The notes beneath the pieces were generated by a model that was not told where the DNA came from, searched no databases, and saw only the letters and a list, made by a program, of their open reading frames with translations. A stretch of 64,000 nucleotides of DNA from Pycnopodia helianthoides (lineage: Eukaryota > Echinodermata > Asteroidea > Forcipulatida > Asteriidae). The stretch is from the NCBI GenBank assembly GCA_032158295.1, contig CM063256.1:16475394-16539393 (forward strand), read 5' to 3'. Below are positions 19,501 through 30,150 of the stretch, piece by piece; positions within the stretch are counted from its first letter, which is position 1; the number at the start of each line of letters is the position of its first letter. The position numbers were made by a program, and so were the translations under genes.

Positions 19501-22500
19501 CGACGGCACGACGTGACTACGCGACGGCACGACGTGACTACGCGACGGCACGACGTGACTACACGACGGCACGACGTGACTACGCGACGGCACGACGTGA
19601 CTACGCGACGGCACGACGTGACTACGCGACGGCACGACGTGACTACGCGACGGCACGACGTGACTACGCGACGGCACGACGTGACTACACGACGGCACGA
19701 CGTGACTACGCGACGGCACGACGTGACTACACGACGGCACGACGTGACTACACGACGGCACGACGTGACTACGCGACGGCACGACGCGACTACACGACGG
19801 CACGACGCGACTACACGACGGCACGACGCGACTACGCGACGGCACGACGTGACTACACGACGGCACGACGTGACTACACGACGGCACGACGTGACTACAC
19901 GACCGCCCAGTTAAAGCTAATGATGTGTATGCTGAAATGGTAATCGAGTACAACTTACTGTGTACAGTAGTTGATAACCAGTTGAACTGGTATTCCAGCA
20001 CCAAAAAAGGTTTTTAAAAGAATAAAAATAAATAATCAGCGCTTACATTTGGTAAGGAAAGTCAAATACTAAAAGAAGAATACACGAGTTTTAACATTGT
20101 TTTATTCAAGTACTTATTCATTCATTATTAACTTTCTGTGCAATCACTTGGTTTAATTCCCTGACTGTTCTTAATTGGAAGAAACTTTAACGTATTGTTA
20201 AACACGCCAGCAGAATCATGGGTACTGACATGATAGATAGTAGCTATGAAGACCTAGGTGGTCATGTTTATACGAGCTCAATTCAATTCAATTCAATTTT
20301 ATTTATTTCATCACAGTAAAAAGTGAAAGTTGTTTTCCCTGTGTGCACTAAAAACATTCAAATTCAATACTGATTACAAACAAAAACATTACAAATAAAC
20401 CTACTTACAAAAATTTGTTTTAAACAATATAAGTTTATATTTTAAAAAGAGAGAAACATAAACCAAAGCTTACCATCACTGATTAAAAGGAAAAAAAGCG
20501 AACACTTAAAAAGTGACCTTATGGAAAGTGAGTTAAAAAGATGAATAGCACTGGGTAAAAAAGAAAGTCTGAACCGGTTTGTACGAGTAGAAAGAGAACG
20601 GTACCTTCCTGATGGGAGAATGTTAATGGATGAGTGAAGTGGATGAGATGGATCCTGGGTTATAACTTTTAATTTAGTAACATACTGTTTGTCTAGGATC
20701 TCTTTCATGTGTTTTACATCAAAACCTATTATCTTCTTGGCAACCTTGGTGATACGATCAATTTTCTTCTGATTTTTCAATACAGCTAAAAGTAATGACA
20801 GACTGAATAAATACTTTGGCAAAACAGGTGTAAACTTGAATCACGGCCATTGAAAGACCGTAGTTTCCTTAGAAAATAAAGCCTCTGATTTGCCTTGGCA
20901 CACATTCTTTGAGTATTTTTGTTCCAATCCAGTTTGTTGTCTATGATCGTCCCAAGATATTTCTATTTTACTGACAATTTCTACTTTGTCGTTCTTTATA
21001 CTAACCGGATGAATACTTTGTCGGATCTTACGAAAATCAAAAACAAGTTCCTTGGTTTTGGTTACATTTAATTTGAGAAAATGTTCATCACACCACTGGA
21101 CAAAGCGATCTATTTCATGTCTATAACTTGTCTCATTGTTTTTTGAGGATTAGACCAGTCAAGGAAGTATCATCAGCATACTTAACAACAGAGCTAGATC
21201 CACTGTTACAATGATAGTCACTTGTGTACAGAGTAAAGATGACTGGTGATAGGACACAACCCCGTGGCACTCCAGTATTTGTGAAGATTAAATCAGAGAA
21301 TTAAGTACTGATCTTTAGACGTTGGGGTCTAGCTCTCATGATAGTAGGAGACCAGCCTGTAGGTCCCGTGACCAAATTCTGGGAACAAAGGTTTGAAAGT
21401 GTTTTTGTGTTCCCTGATGAATACCAAACAATTTGGACTTGGGCTTCCCCCTTAAAAATGTCAGGCAATGCCGGGAGGGGTCAACAAAGGTCATACAGGG
21501 GTCAAAATGGAAATATATTCCAATCGTGTCGATTTGCATATCAAATAACTCGTCTAGTCATGAGGATTCCACAAATGTATAGTTTGTTATACCTCCGACC
21601 TTAAATGAGGGCGCTATGGTTAAAAACGTTGAAAGGTCAACACACTTTTGACTGGTAGTTAAATTCACCAACATCCGATTCTAATATTTTTAGTGTCTAA
21701 CAATATGTTTTCTGACATGGCAAATTCAACTAAGCAACTTTTAAAAGTAAAAGTGGTTGCCAAAACCTTGAAATTTCAAAATGGGATAACACATGCTATA
21801 CACATCATTGCATATGCATTGACTTAGGTGGTGTTCTTTTTCAGGGGACAACGGAGTGTAGTGGTCGAAACGTCGAGTGAACCGACAGTTTTCTTCAGAA
21901 CCACATGGGCCTGTTATTCAAGATAATTATAGGCTACTGCAAACCGCCATTTTAAACTTAAATTGGCTCAATGGCAATTCTTTGCGGCCTTTTAAAATAT
22001 AAACATTAGCTGTAAATAATGTAGATTTCGTACATTCGCTTTAAAGGCAAAGGATACCTTTGTTTTGGAACCGTTCGATTGTTTTAAATGATATAAATGT
22101 AGATATTTACAATAAAACTAACTTGTGAAAATATAATTTCAAAAGGTGGTAGCATTTTTGAAATATTGCCGAAAATCCGGAACGGTTATGTCCACGCAGG
22201 AAGAATAATCCGCAATTAGAATACACAATCTGAAAAACGTTTCTGACAGAGACTCTTCTCAGAGTCAATTTTGTTTCTGATAAAAACTGATATATTTACT
22301 GAAATAACATTACTCCGTAGTAAAATGATTCTCAAAATGCTTCATGCTATCAAAAGATGCTGTACTTCTAGCCAAGTAAGTTGTTATTGCCATTAATTTC
22401 AAGAGTGATTCAAAATGTCAAACTATTTGAAAGCCATCTGATGGAAGACATGATTGATTTTAGCCAAGAGATTTCTTGTACAATTCTTATGGAAATTCCA

Positions 22501-23103
22501 AGAGGGGTGGTCATTGATAATTCGAAATTTTTGAGATTTTTTACCGAATCTTTTGGCGGGTTACACAACATTTTTTTACAAACGTACTGTTGACAACAGC
22601 GTCATGGCATCATCCAAGTTGAAACTCGACCGTCTAAAGCAATGTGTGCGAAGTATTAAGTTTAACAAAATTATAGATGGGCCCTACATTTTTTTCAAGG
22701 TATATTGTGTTACAATACCTTTTAGCAATCCAACTATGGAAGTAACTGCCGATTGCAACATTTCTAGCTGTCGTTTCACGGCCTGTAGCTCAGAGGAAAC
22801 CGTTTCTTGGTTTTGAGACACTGCAACCTGGAACTCATCCACCTGACGTCTTGTATCTTCTTGATTAGTTGATACTGTACGGAGTATTTCGTGGACGGTC
22901 GTACAGTTGCAGCCGGTACCGGAGTTCACGGGAATGGAGCGTCTACAAACGGGCGGGTTGATGGTGACGCGTGGCTGGCAGACACATCGTTCAGTCTCGC
23001 TTGTTGTATGTGAGCCAATGCTAGGCTCAGTTTGGGATTTCACTTTCATGAAAACGCCTGCTAAAAATATGCACATGATGGGGGTGAAATATGTCTGCCT
23101 CAT
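16330..23103 (-). CDS. FReD-B: secreted coiled-coil fibrinogen-domain protein
   Basis: Four coding exons, 23103-22719, 19049-18907, 17232-16971 and 16583-16330, have intron phases 1, 0, 1 and encode 347 residues. The product has a signal peptide, a Cys-rich N-terminal module, a short coiled coil and a complete C-terminal fibrinogen domain, as in ficolin/tenascin-type FReDs that bind glycans or acetylated groups. No frameshift was found. It is divergent from FReD-A, and the two share exon structure and 3' flank as inverted duplicates. Introns 1 and 2 hold three LINE remnants and a minisatellite. A TATA-like box lies upstream. A role in pathogen recognition is inferred from the family only. Confidence 0.82.
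16971..17232 (-). CDS. FReD-B exon 3: central fibrinogen domain
   Basis: Encodes [20 protein letters not shown], then [20 protein letters not shown], then the [12 protein letters not shown] strand and YSGTAG. The exon is 262 nt, the same as in FReD-A. The frame runs on into the intron ([13 protein letters not shown]), where FReD-A has very similar sequence, so intron retention would give a truncated domain. Confidence 0.9.
17440..18720 (+). mobile_element. Decayed LINE reverse-transcriptase remnant, intron 2 of FReD-B
   Basis: Across frameshifts and stops the plus strand reads pieces of a non-LTR reverse transcriptase: LIERMLENRHFYVELGRQKS, SLPQGSVLGPLL, IYAGDLSVAAQNSDFSIV (a changed YADD box), and a C-terminal part with WDYLNDQDV. 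It is antisense to FReD-B and absent from the FReD-A intron (31557-31675), so it was inserted after, or lost from, the other copy. Confidence 0.7.
18907..19049 (-). CDS. FReD-B exon 2: start of fibrinogen domain
   Basis: Acceptor TTTGTTCAG. It encodes FPKDCLAALVRG, SGVYTIQP and [13 protein letters not shown], the classic beginning of a fibrinogen C-terminal domain with its first two conserved cysteines. Donor ACG|GTAAGA in phase 0. Confidence 0.9.
19431..19908. repeat. 21-bp minisatellite in FReD-B intron 1
   Basis: About 22 units of 'CGACGGCACGACGTGACTACR' lie head to tail, differing mostly by A/G at one site and T/C at another. Because 21 is divisible by three, frames on both strands stay open (19393-19914 +, 19402-20004 -) and read TRRHDVT or similar. 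They are not genes. A related 21-bp array lies in FReD-C intron 1. Confidence 0.95.
20105..20275 (+). mobile_element. LINE 3' fragment shared by FReD introns (copy in B)
   Basis: The plus strand reads pieces like SLTVLNWKKL, RIVKHASRIMG and TDMID, the C-terminal part of a LINE ORF2. The same fragment, in the same orientation relative to the host gene (antisense), is in intron 1 of FReD-A (30185-30700) and FReD-C (41255-41640). Confidence 0.75.
20280..21330 (-). mobile_element. LINE remnant with reverse-transcriptase end, intron 1 of FReD-B
   Basis: The minus strand shows GVPRGCVLSPVIFTLYTSDY and VVKYADDTSLTGLI, the reverse-transcriptase YADD region, followed after a frameshift by a C-terminal part with KVAKKIIGFD, TQDPSHPLHSSI, LPSGRYR and TRTNRFRLSFLPSAIHLFNS. 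The 3' tail is an (ATTGA)n-type repeat at 20280-20300. It resembles CR1/Rex-like LINEs. It is 5' truncated and degenerate, and specific to the B copy. Confidence 0.78.
21335..22715. other. Rest of FReD-B intron 1
   Basis: No exon was recognised. Near 21848-21895 a stretch with GGTCGAAACGTCGAG and CAGTTTTCTTCAGAA resembles ends of retroelements but is too short to assign. Confidence 0.4.
22719..23103 (-). CDS. FReD-B exon 1: signal peptide, Cys-rich module, coiled coil
   Basis: It starts MRQTYFTPIMCIFLAGVFM, a secretion signal. The module [14 protein letters not shown], a few residues, then [10 protein letters not shown] has five cysteines and is shared with FReD-A, -C and -D. A heptad-like stretch of about 65 residues (TNQEDTRRQVDEFQVAVSQN onward) forms the stalk, with about one and a half of the repeat units that FReD-A has in greater number. 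Donor AAAAG|GTATTG in phase 1. Confidence 0.82.
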
Positions 23104-23212
23104 TTTAGGACAACCTTGGTCTACCGATGTTAGACTGTTATTCAGAGAAACGAAATCCGTTACTGCTGTGTGTAGACTCTTTACTGAGGATCACCAAATA
23201 GCAAAGACCAGG

Positions 23213-23222
23213 TTATATAAGG
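23213..23222 (-). promoter_or_regulatory. TATA-like box upstream of FReD-B
   Basis: CTTATATAAC on the minus strand lies about 110 bp upstream of the FReD-B ATG, a position compatible with a core promoter and an 80-bp 5' UTR. Confidence 0.45.
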
Positions 23223-23229
23223 AGCAGCT

Positions 23230-25255
23230 TGAAGCGCCCTCTGACGTATTTCGTATTGTTATACTCGACCTCAAAGGAATTGTGTTAAATTCATGAACCG
23301 CAGAATGTATTCTCGGGTCATTCTGTCAGGCATGTCATGTCAGTATTTCATCCATTTGTTGTCAGATGAGTTTCAATCGGTGGCCCTTTCGCAAGTGGTC
23401 TGTAAATCCGGACCGGACTAATTTGAATATCAAAGGCCGTATTATGTCCACTTTACACCGTGGATATTTCGATGGTCAGTAGTGTGCAGGGTAAACTAAT
23501 CAATAAGTAAAGTGAAGTGAATGATGTAAAAGGTGGTTTTGCGGGACTTTCCCGTTTGAAAGAACTCTTCAAAAGTTCCTTTGTTCTGGTTTCAAAGCAA
23601 GAGCACTTTAAGGAATTCATGTTTTCGCTATCCGGTTCTTGGTGTCAATTTACCTGTCAGGTATCATGTCTGAGCCACTTCAAACAAACTTTGTTTCCGT
23701 CAGTTCAGATGCTTTTTATAGTTTAATTTTGTGAAATTTGTAATGTGATTGGTTTTGGGATTTGATTGGTGAAAACAAAAATATTTAAGAAACAAATTAA
23801 TTTTCCCCTAGTGACACTCAGCTGGTCAAGAAATAGATTCAGATATTAAAGGACACTTTGTTCGAACTTGTGAAAAGCTTACCGTGAAGGTGAGTTTATC
23901 TGGGATATTTTCTCCACAATTTGTCTAATGTATAGCCATTTTAGAAACCATACTCATCAGTGAGCAGAGAGTTGTTCCAGTATGTCAAACTGATTCACAA
24001 GATCAACATCTTGCGTGGATCCAGGGGACCCCGCGCACGTGCCCCTGGTAATATTTGAAGAAGAAGAAAAAAGAGAGAAAGAAAAGACAGTGGGAGAGAT
24101 GGGGAGGGGAGAGAAAGGGGGAGGAACCTGAGGGGGAAAAAGGTGTGAAGCAAGAGGAAATGGTAAGCAATATTCTTCATTAAAAAAAATCAATAATTGC
24201 TGTACACTTGCGTATTTGTTACAATGACTACCGTGAAGCCAAAATTAGAGAACAGGCCGATGATTGTCTTCGATAGATAATTACACCATGAATATTTACA
24301 CACAAGATTACACACAAGAGTGAGACTAATCTGTTAGTTGTTTTGTTATAGCATATATTGATTAAATACAGAAGGTGCTTTGAAACCATACATTTAAATT
24401 CCCTTTGTGGTTGGAATGATTGATGTTTGGAGTCATTCCAGTTGAAAGCACATGGGATGTAAATATGTGTTTTGGGCATAAAATAACACAAATTAAAACC
24501 GGTGTTGCTCCCAAAATAACCCGTCCGGATAGAAACCCCATTGCCTATTCACTCTGAGGCGTTACAATGACGATTCCTGGCATGACTGCCTTGCGCCTGC
24601 GCCAAAAATACATACATGTATTTTTTGGACATGTCCAAACTTTCTTGATGCGTGCATTTCTACAGCGACTTTCGCCACAGAGGTCTGATAGTGGGTACCA
24701 ACTTGAGCAAATCTGGACCTCTGGGACAATTTCGCTGCCGAACTGAGCGCTATTAGACAAAGCCCTCTTCCTCAAAGGCCTTTTTAACAACTGAAATTGA
24801 ATTATGCGGCTTTTTGAGCGGCTCTTTAGATTGTCCTTTTTTACTTTCTTAAGATGGCCTCGAGGTGTAACCGGGATGCACCTTAATTTGTTTTTTTTTG
24901 CTACAGTATGACTTCTTATTTTTCTAACAATTAAAACAACTTTTCCCTCCTAAACCAAGCGTGATGTCTCAATTTTGTAGTTGTGTATTATTATCTTTTA
25001 AAAAATTTGCATTTTCTGTATATTTTCCGGTTATTCGACCCCTTGGTCGCCATGTGAACTGTTGTTTTTAAAGAATAAACTATCAATGAATGAAAAAAAT
25101 GAACGATTAGTTTTCGTCTTGTTTTAGGTATTAAATGGAAAACAGAAACATGCACTAAAAACTTTGTCAGAACGCGATTCCTCCGTGTTCCACATCTCTG
25201 CATGGTAGATGTGTCACAGACATTCAAACTCGGGCCGTAAAACGAGGTCCAGATT
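23230..25255. other. Spacer between divergent FReD genes, left part
   Basis: No exon with splice or family support was found. It contains a purine-rich GA tract at 24055-24165 (which keeps minus frames open), the dispersed repeat at 24228-24490 and a small AT palindrome near 24605 (ATACATACATGTAT). The FReD-B promoter should lie at its left end. Confidence 0.5.
24228..24490. repeat. Dispersed repeat, inverse of 3404-4080
   Basis: The inverse of 3445-3562 plus 4040-4080, lacking the intervening 480 bp. The minus-strand open frame here matches the one at 3405-3644 because of this. Confidence 0.7.
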
Positions 25256-25261
25256 TAGAAC

Positions 25262-25392
25262 ATGGTTGAATAATATAGGGGAGAAGAGCTAGAGTTGCGT
25301 GGGCGTGGTCGATCGTGGGTTTCAACTTCAAGGGGGTTTTAGAACAAACATCCTGATTAAGTCTAGTGCGCTTGACCGCTCGGCCATGATAC
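25262..25392 (-). mobile_element. tRNA-derived SINE-like remnant
   Basis: The minus strand reads ATCATGGCCGAGCGGTCAAG, which matches the 5' part and A box of Leu/Ser tRNAs. It is followed some 60 nt on by AGTTGAAACCC, a weak B-box-like sequence. It does not fold as a complete tRNA, so a decayed SINE or tRNA pseudogene is more likely. Confidence 0.45.
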
Positions 25393-25399
25393 GTCCCTT

Positions 25400-27255
25400 A
25401 CATTTTAAAACCATTTTACCCCCTTTCCACCAATTGCATTGGTCAAAACCATACAACTAGTACTATAGTGTGTCGTGGTCAAAAAGTTAATAATATTAAA
25501 GAAAGACGCCCTCAGTCGTTCATTACCTTGTCATTTTCAAGGCGTTCGTCCCAAGCTTTAAGGACTAATTTTCCAGAACCATCCGTGACTTCGTTCAATC
25601 ACTGTACCCGCTCCGTGTCGATCTTTGTGTATAGTGAAAACTCCACCCCTTTGTCTGGAGGGTCGTGGTCATGAACACCTGAACATCCCCTATGACTGTG
25701 TCCATGTCCAGACATATTAAATCGAATGATGTGCCAACGGTTCAACACACGTTCTGAATTTCGCTCGGCCCATGTTTGTTTAGTCTGCCGTCATTCAATC
25801 CATCACATCACTATTTCACTGATTGATACCAGGGACCAGACGCAACATGAAAACAGTTTGTTGCTGACTATTGAGGGCGCTTAATGTATTTTGTTCTGAC
25901 AACTAAACTTACTTTATTTTCGAGTTTTGGTAGGTTAGCCAGTTGGCTACTAAGCTAGGCTCACCCAAAATAAATACACCCACGAACGACTAAACTGGCC
26001 AGATCCCCATCTTGCAAAAACTTCCCTTCACCTCTTTGCAAAATTTGGCAATTTTCAGGTCGAAAGTCAATAACCCAATAATTGGACAATTTTTAAACAC
26101 TCCATAATATTATAAGAGCCACGACCGTCAAATCTTTGATTTACTGATAAAGTTGCGGGTTAAAATGTTCTTAATGAGGCTCCGTGCTTAAGTTTCTCTA
26201 TATAGACTAAAGTATTGTGGGGTGCACCCTTGGGGTCATGTGGGTGCATGCAGAACGCCACTCTGCTATAAATAAACTTCCTTAAAGTGTAAAAACCCCA
26301 ATGAAAAATCCTTACCCAGAAGTCTTTCAGTGACAAATATGAAAAATTGTAGTTTGAATCTCAAACTATAAAATTTAGCCGATAAGCTTGTCACCACTCC
26401 TGTATATTTTGTACAAACTCAACTGTAGATGTAGCCACGACGATATTCTAAAGTTAAAGTTGCTGATGACAGTACCTTTCAGTGTCACTTTTTATTGGAC
26501 CAGAAAATAATCACAGTGTATGCTCTCAAATAATTTATTGATTGGTGTGACGATTCTTACTTAGAGTTGAATGTTCAAAAGACCAAATATACCACTGTGG
26601 ATTTTAGGGAAAAGAGCGAGGATGTCTGTTCAATCATTATTCACAATCAAGAAGTAGAAACTGTTTCGAATTACAAAATACATATAATGAAAACACAGAA
26701 ACAGTTATCAAAACATGTCAACAGCGCTTATAATTGCTCCGAAAGTTGAAGACCATCTCTGTATGTCGGTAAAACAATTCTTCTATAGTCCCTTTTTTTA
26801 TCGGTCGTTCATTGAAAGTCTGTTGTATATATCATTCGTTTCCTGGTAATTTTTTAGTTTAAATGTGAAAACAAAACAATTTGAAAAGGATTGTTAGCCT
26901 TGGTTCCAATTTTTTGAGAGCAACAAAGAGATCTTAGCCAGTTATGTGATGAACAAATACCAAGGAATGCAAAACCTATCTTATCAGCCAGTGATTGCTA
27001 TTATTAATCTGAAACAAATGTTTGAATTACTCCCGCGTCCAGACGCCGTTTTAGATGCCCATCACACCTTGTACAACGCTTAGAACGGAAGCTCTCTTGT
27101 ATTCATTTTGTGGCAACCAAACCTCGGAATGGTTTATTTTTCGATGTGTGTTCCTTTCCAATTTTCTAGTGCAATGGTAGACTTAATATTTGTGTTTGAT
27201 ACATTCTATTTCCTTTTGCTTATGACATTTTTAATAATGTTTTCTATGTAAATAT
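25400..27255. other. Spacer, no gene recognised
   Basis: Open frames at 25468-25674 and 26567-26749 have no family signature or matching paralogue. A short stretch near 26125-26150 (GACCGTCAAATCTTTGATTT) is shared with the tandem repeat at 37.2-38.9 kb. Confidence 0.45.
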
Positions 27256-27261
27256 GAAATT

Positions 27262-28111
27262 TTATCAGAATCCCAGGCAGGTTTCAGACCAGGGAGGTCA
27301 ACCATAGACCAATCGTTTACTCTATGACAAATTGCAGAGAAGCACCTTGAAAAGAACCGAAGCCTGTTTTGTTGTTATATTGAAAAGGTATTCGATTCGA
27401 TATGGCAGGAAGGTCTTTGGAAATCTATGAAATTTTTTGGCAACTCCATTAAACACATCTGTCTCCTAAAAGCATTATACAAAACCTCATTTATCGCCCT
27501 ATTGGAACAAACATTCAAGGCCATCTGATCTTCGCTGACGACATAACAGTTCTTCTAGCATCCAACGAGATAGATCTCCAGTCCATTGTAGTTTGTGTGC
27601 ACCAGTAGAGTTTATACTGACAGCCAAAGACACTGAGGTGTTACAAAGCTTGAAACGAGGATCATCCTATTCATCCTTATTTATGGATCAGAAACGTCGA
27701 CACTGAAAAAGGAACATGAGAACAGGCTCATTACCTTTGAAATGATCTGCCTCCGGAAAATCTAGGGTGTAACCAGACCAGATAAAATACGAAATACAAC
27801 AATTCGGGAGACTCTAGGACTGGATGAAACCATTCTAGACAGAATAGCAACAAAACGGCTGCGTTTCTTTGGCCACGTAAATAGGATGAGACCATCAAGC
27901 TACCCAAAGAAACTCCCGACTTCTAATATTCATGGTGATAGACCCCGGGGTAGACCAGCCAAGAAATGGTTAGATTGTGTAAAGGCAGATTGTGCTACCA
28001 GGTGTCTAGGATCACTAACAGAAGTGACCAGAACATCACAAGATAGGAAGATCTGGCTGGAGGTCATGAAGCAGAAGCCATCACACATCTCCCAGATGGT
28101 GTTGGAGGCTT
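27262..28111 (+). mobile_element. 5'-truncated LINE with reverse-transcriptase remnant
   Basis: Pieces in order are SQAGFRPGRSTIDQS, FDSIWQEGLWKSM, FADDITVLLASNEIDLQSIV (the YADD box), GSETSTLKKEHENRLITFEM and LGLDETILDRIATKRLRFFG, closing with an intact terminal frame (27886-28113) reading GDRPRGRPAKKWLDCVKADC. Stops and a deletion between fingers and palm show it is dead. A (TTGAA)n-like tail is at 28229-28250. Confidence 0.85.
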
Positions 28112-28254
28112 AGTTCAAGGTCAAGGTCAAATGTAAATATGAATTATGTAGTTTCATAAACTTCATTGTATTGTGGTGTTAGCCGTCCAATCTTTTGTAA
28201 TTGTCCAATCTAGGATGAATACATTTTTTTAATTGAATTGAATTGAATGCAATT

Positions 28255-29560
28255 GGTGTTGTCATAATGGTCAGTCAGGTATGGAACTGAAGGGTAAAGC
28301 CACATGACGTCTTTGAAGCAGCGGCGTGGCTTTTGAAGTTGGCGCAGAAGACGAGACAGGTACAAGAGGACTATCCAATGCTTCGCTCGGCCCCAGCGGC
28401 CTATCCAGGACCGCTGGGATGGGCTAATCAGCTTGCACAGATTCTTGTTCATAGAAGAACATCATGCGTGCAGTGCTTGCAGTGTGAGTGTGATGCATGA
28501 TGGGACTGAGCATGGGACTGAGCATTAACGTTAACGATACGTTTGCCCATCCCAGCGCCTTTGGTTTTAAGGCAAGGCGCTGGGACGAGCGAAATCCAAT
28601 GCTTGTTGGGAGGATTTCTCTAATCAATATAGAAAAGTAAATAAAAAGGGTATTATAATGAGTTGTCCAAATTCAAAGTAAAACAATATAATTTATACAT
28701 ATATATATTTTTTTAAATCCTATTCAATATATGAAATTAATGAGAACAACGCATTACTAGTTCTTTTCAAAATGCCATAACACACACTTTACCCCGGCAG
28801 CTGATACGCGCAATTATTATTTGCAATCGTGTTTTGGGTGCACTTTATTGTTGTAATGTAATTGATTAGTTTATTTACAACGTTTTTTATATGATAACTA
28901 CCACCCTCATAAAAAATGGACTCGTCCAGACAGTCTTAGTGGCCGGCCGTTCAACCACGCTCTGGATACGTGCATGTGGATGTGTGCAGGTTCAAATCAG
29001 AAGCTATAAGTCTTTGGGGGAAACAAGTATCCAAAATCCTTATAATCTCCCCGCCCCCGCAGAAAAAAGCAAAACATCTATTAAATTAAATGACAGGTTG
29101 AAGTTAAACCTACAACTTTGAATATTTCAAATTTGGCGTTATAAGTTAGAACTTCCCCAGCTTAGTTTGAAAATATATAACAGCGTAATATAAATTTCAG
29201 CCTAAAAAAAACCCCAGAATAAGTAGTTGGCGGTACTTTACTGATGTATACAAAGTTTAATGCACCTTTTTGTAGAATTTTGTATACAGTGTACTTCCTC
29301 ATACTTGCAGGGATAACCCATAAGCAATGGTTGGATAGAAAAACAACCTTTGTTGAGGTGGGTTTTTGGTTCAGTGCTTGACAAAGGAACAAAATATGTT
29401 TATGCGCAAGAGTGAGAAAGTTGAAAAGAAAATAAATCAATGTTTTCACTATGAGCCAAACTTGTTCGTTACTGTGCCTCTGTAGTTAAACCATAAACAG
29501 TCGTGTTTGGAAGTACAAGGCTGCCTATACCAATTAGCATTATTTATCAATTTGCCTTAA
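28255..29560. other. Spacer and FReD-A upstream region
   Basis: No exon recognised. At 28930-29010 a TAGTGGCCGGCC...GGTTCAAATCA pair resembles tRNA A and B boxes (possible SINE relic). The inverted motif GCGCTGGGA/TCCCAGCGC near 28550-28585 forms a small hairpin. Sequence just before the FReD-A ATG (CCTTAAAATGG) resembles that of FReD-B. Confidence 0.4.
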
Positions 29561-29561
29561 A

Positions 29562-30150
29562 ATGGAACCAGCTTATATAAAAATGACCATGTTGGTCTGC
29601 ATAGCCGTGTTTGCTATGAGAGCCAAATCCCAAACTGAGCCTAGCATTGGCTCATATACAACAAGCGAGACTGAACGATGTGTCTGCCAGCCACACGTCA
29701 CCATTAACCCGCCCGTTTGCGGACGCTCCGTTCCCGTGAACTCCGGTACCGGATGCAACTGCACGACTGTTCAGGAAATACTTCGTACAGTATCAAAAAA
29801 TCAAGAAAATACCAGCCGTAATCAAGAAACGGTTTCGTCTGAGCTAGAAGATACAAGACGTAAGGTGGATGAGTTGCACGTTGCAGTCTCTGGAATTCAA
29901 GAAACGGTTTCCTCCGAGTTAGAAGATACAAGACGCAAGATGGATGAGTTATCGACGAATCAAGAAATGGTAACTTCGGAACTAAAGAACACAACGCATC
30001 AGTTAAAAGACACAAGACGTCAAGTGGAAGAGTTGCAGGTTGCAGTCTCTGGTAATCAAGAAAATGTTACCTCCGAGATACGGGGTATAAGACGACAGTT
30101 GCAAGAGCTACAAGTCTCTGTATCTGCTTTAGTGCATCAATTCATTCGTG
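29562..30150 (+). CDS. FReD-A exon 1: signal peptide, Cys-rich module, long coiled coil
   Basis: [19 protein letters not shown] is a signal sequence; the second or third Met could also initiate. [20 protein letters not shown] then [10 protein letters not shown] is the shared Cys-rich module. About 120 residues of heptads follow, made of four to five repeats with DTRRKVDEL / DTRRQVEEL cores, no proline and regular Leu/Val spacing. Donor CGTG|GTAAGT in phase 1. Confidence 0.85.

Noticed and set aside
19393..20004. Long open frames of 173 and 200 codons on both strands
   Set aside because: They are translations of a 21-bp tandem repeat (unit divisible by three) in an intron; no start context, domain or splice support.
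24055..24165. Pro/Ser/Phe-rich minus-strand frames
   Set aside because: Produced by a GA-rich simple-sequence tract.
28930..29010. tRNA gene
   Set aside because: Only weak A- and B-box-like sequences; no cloverleaf. At most a SINE relic.
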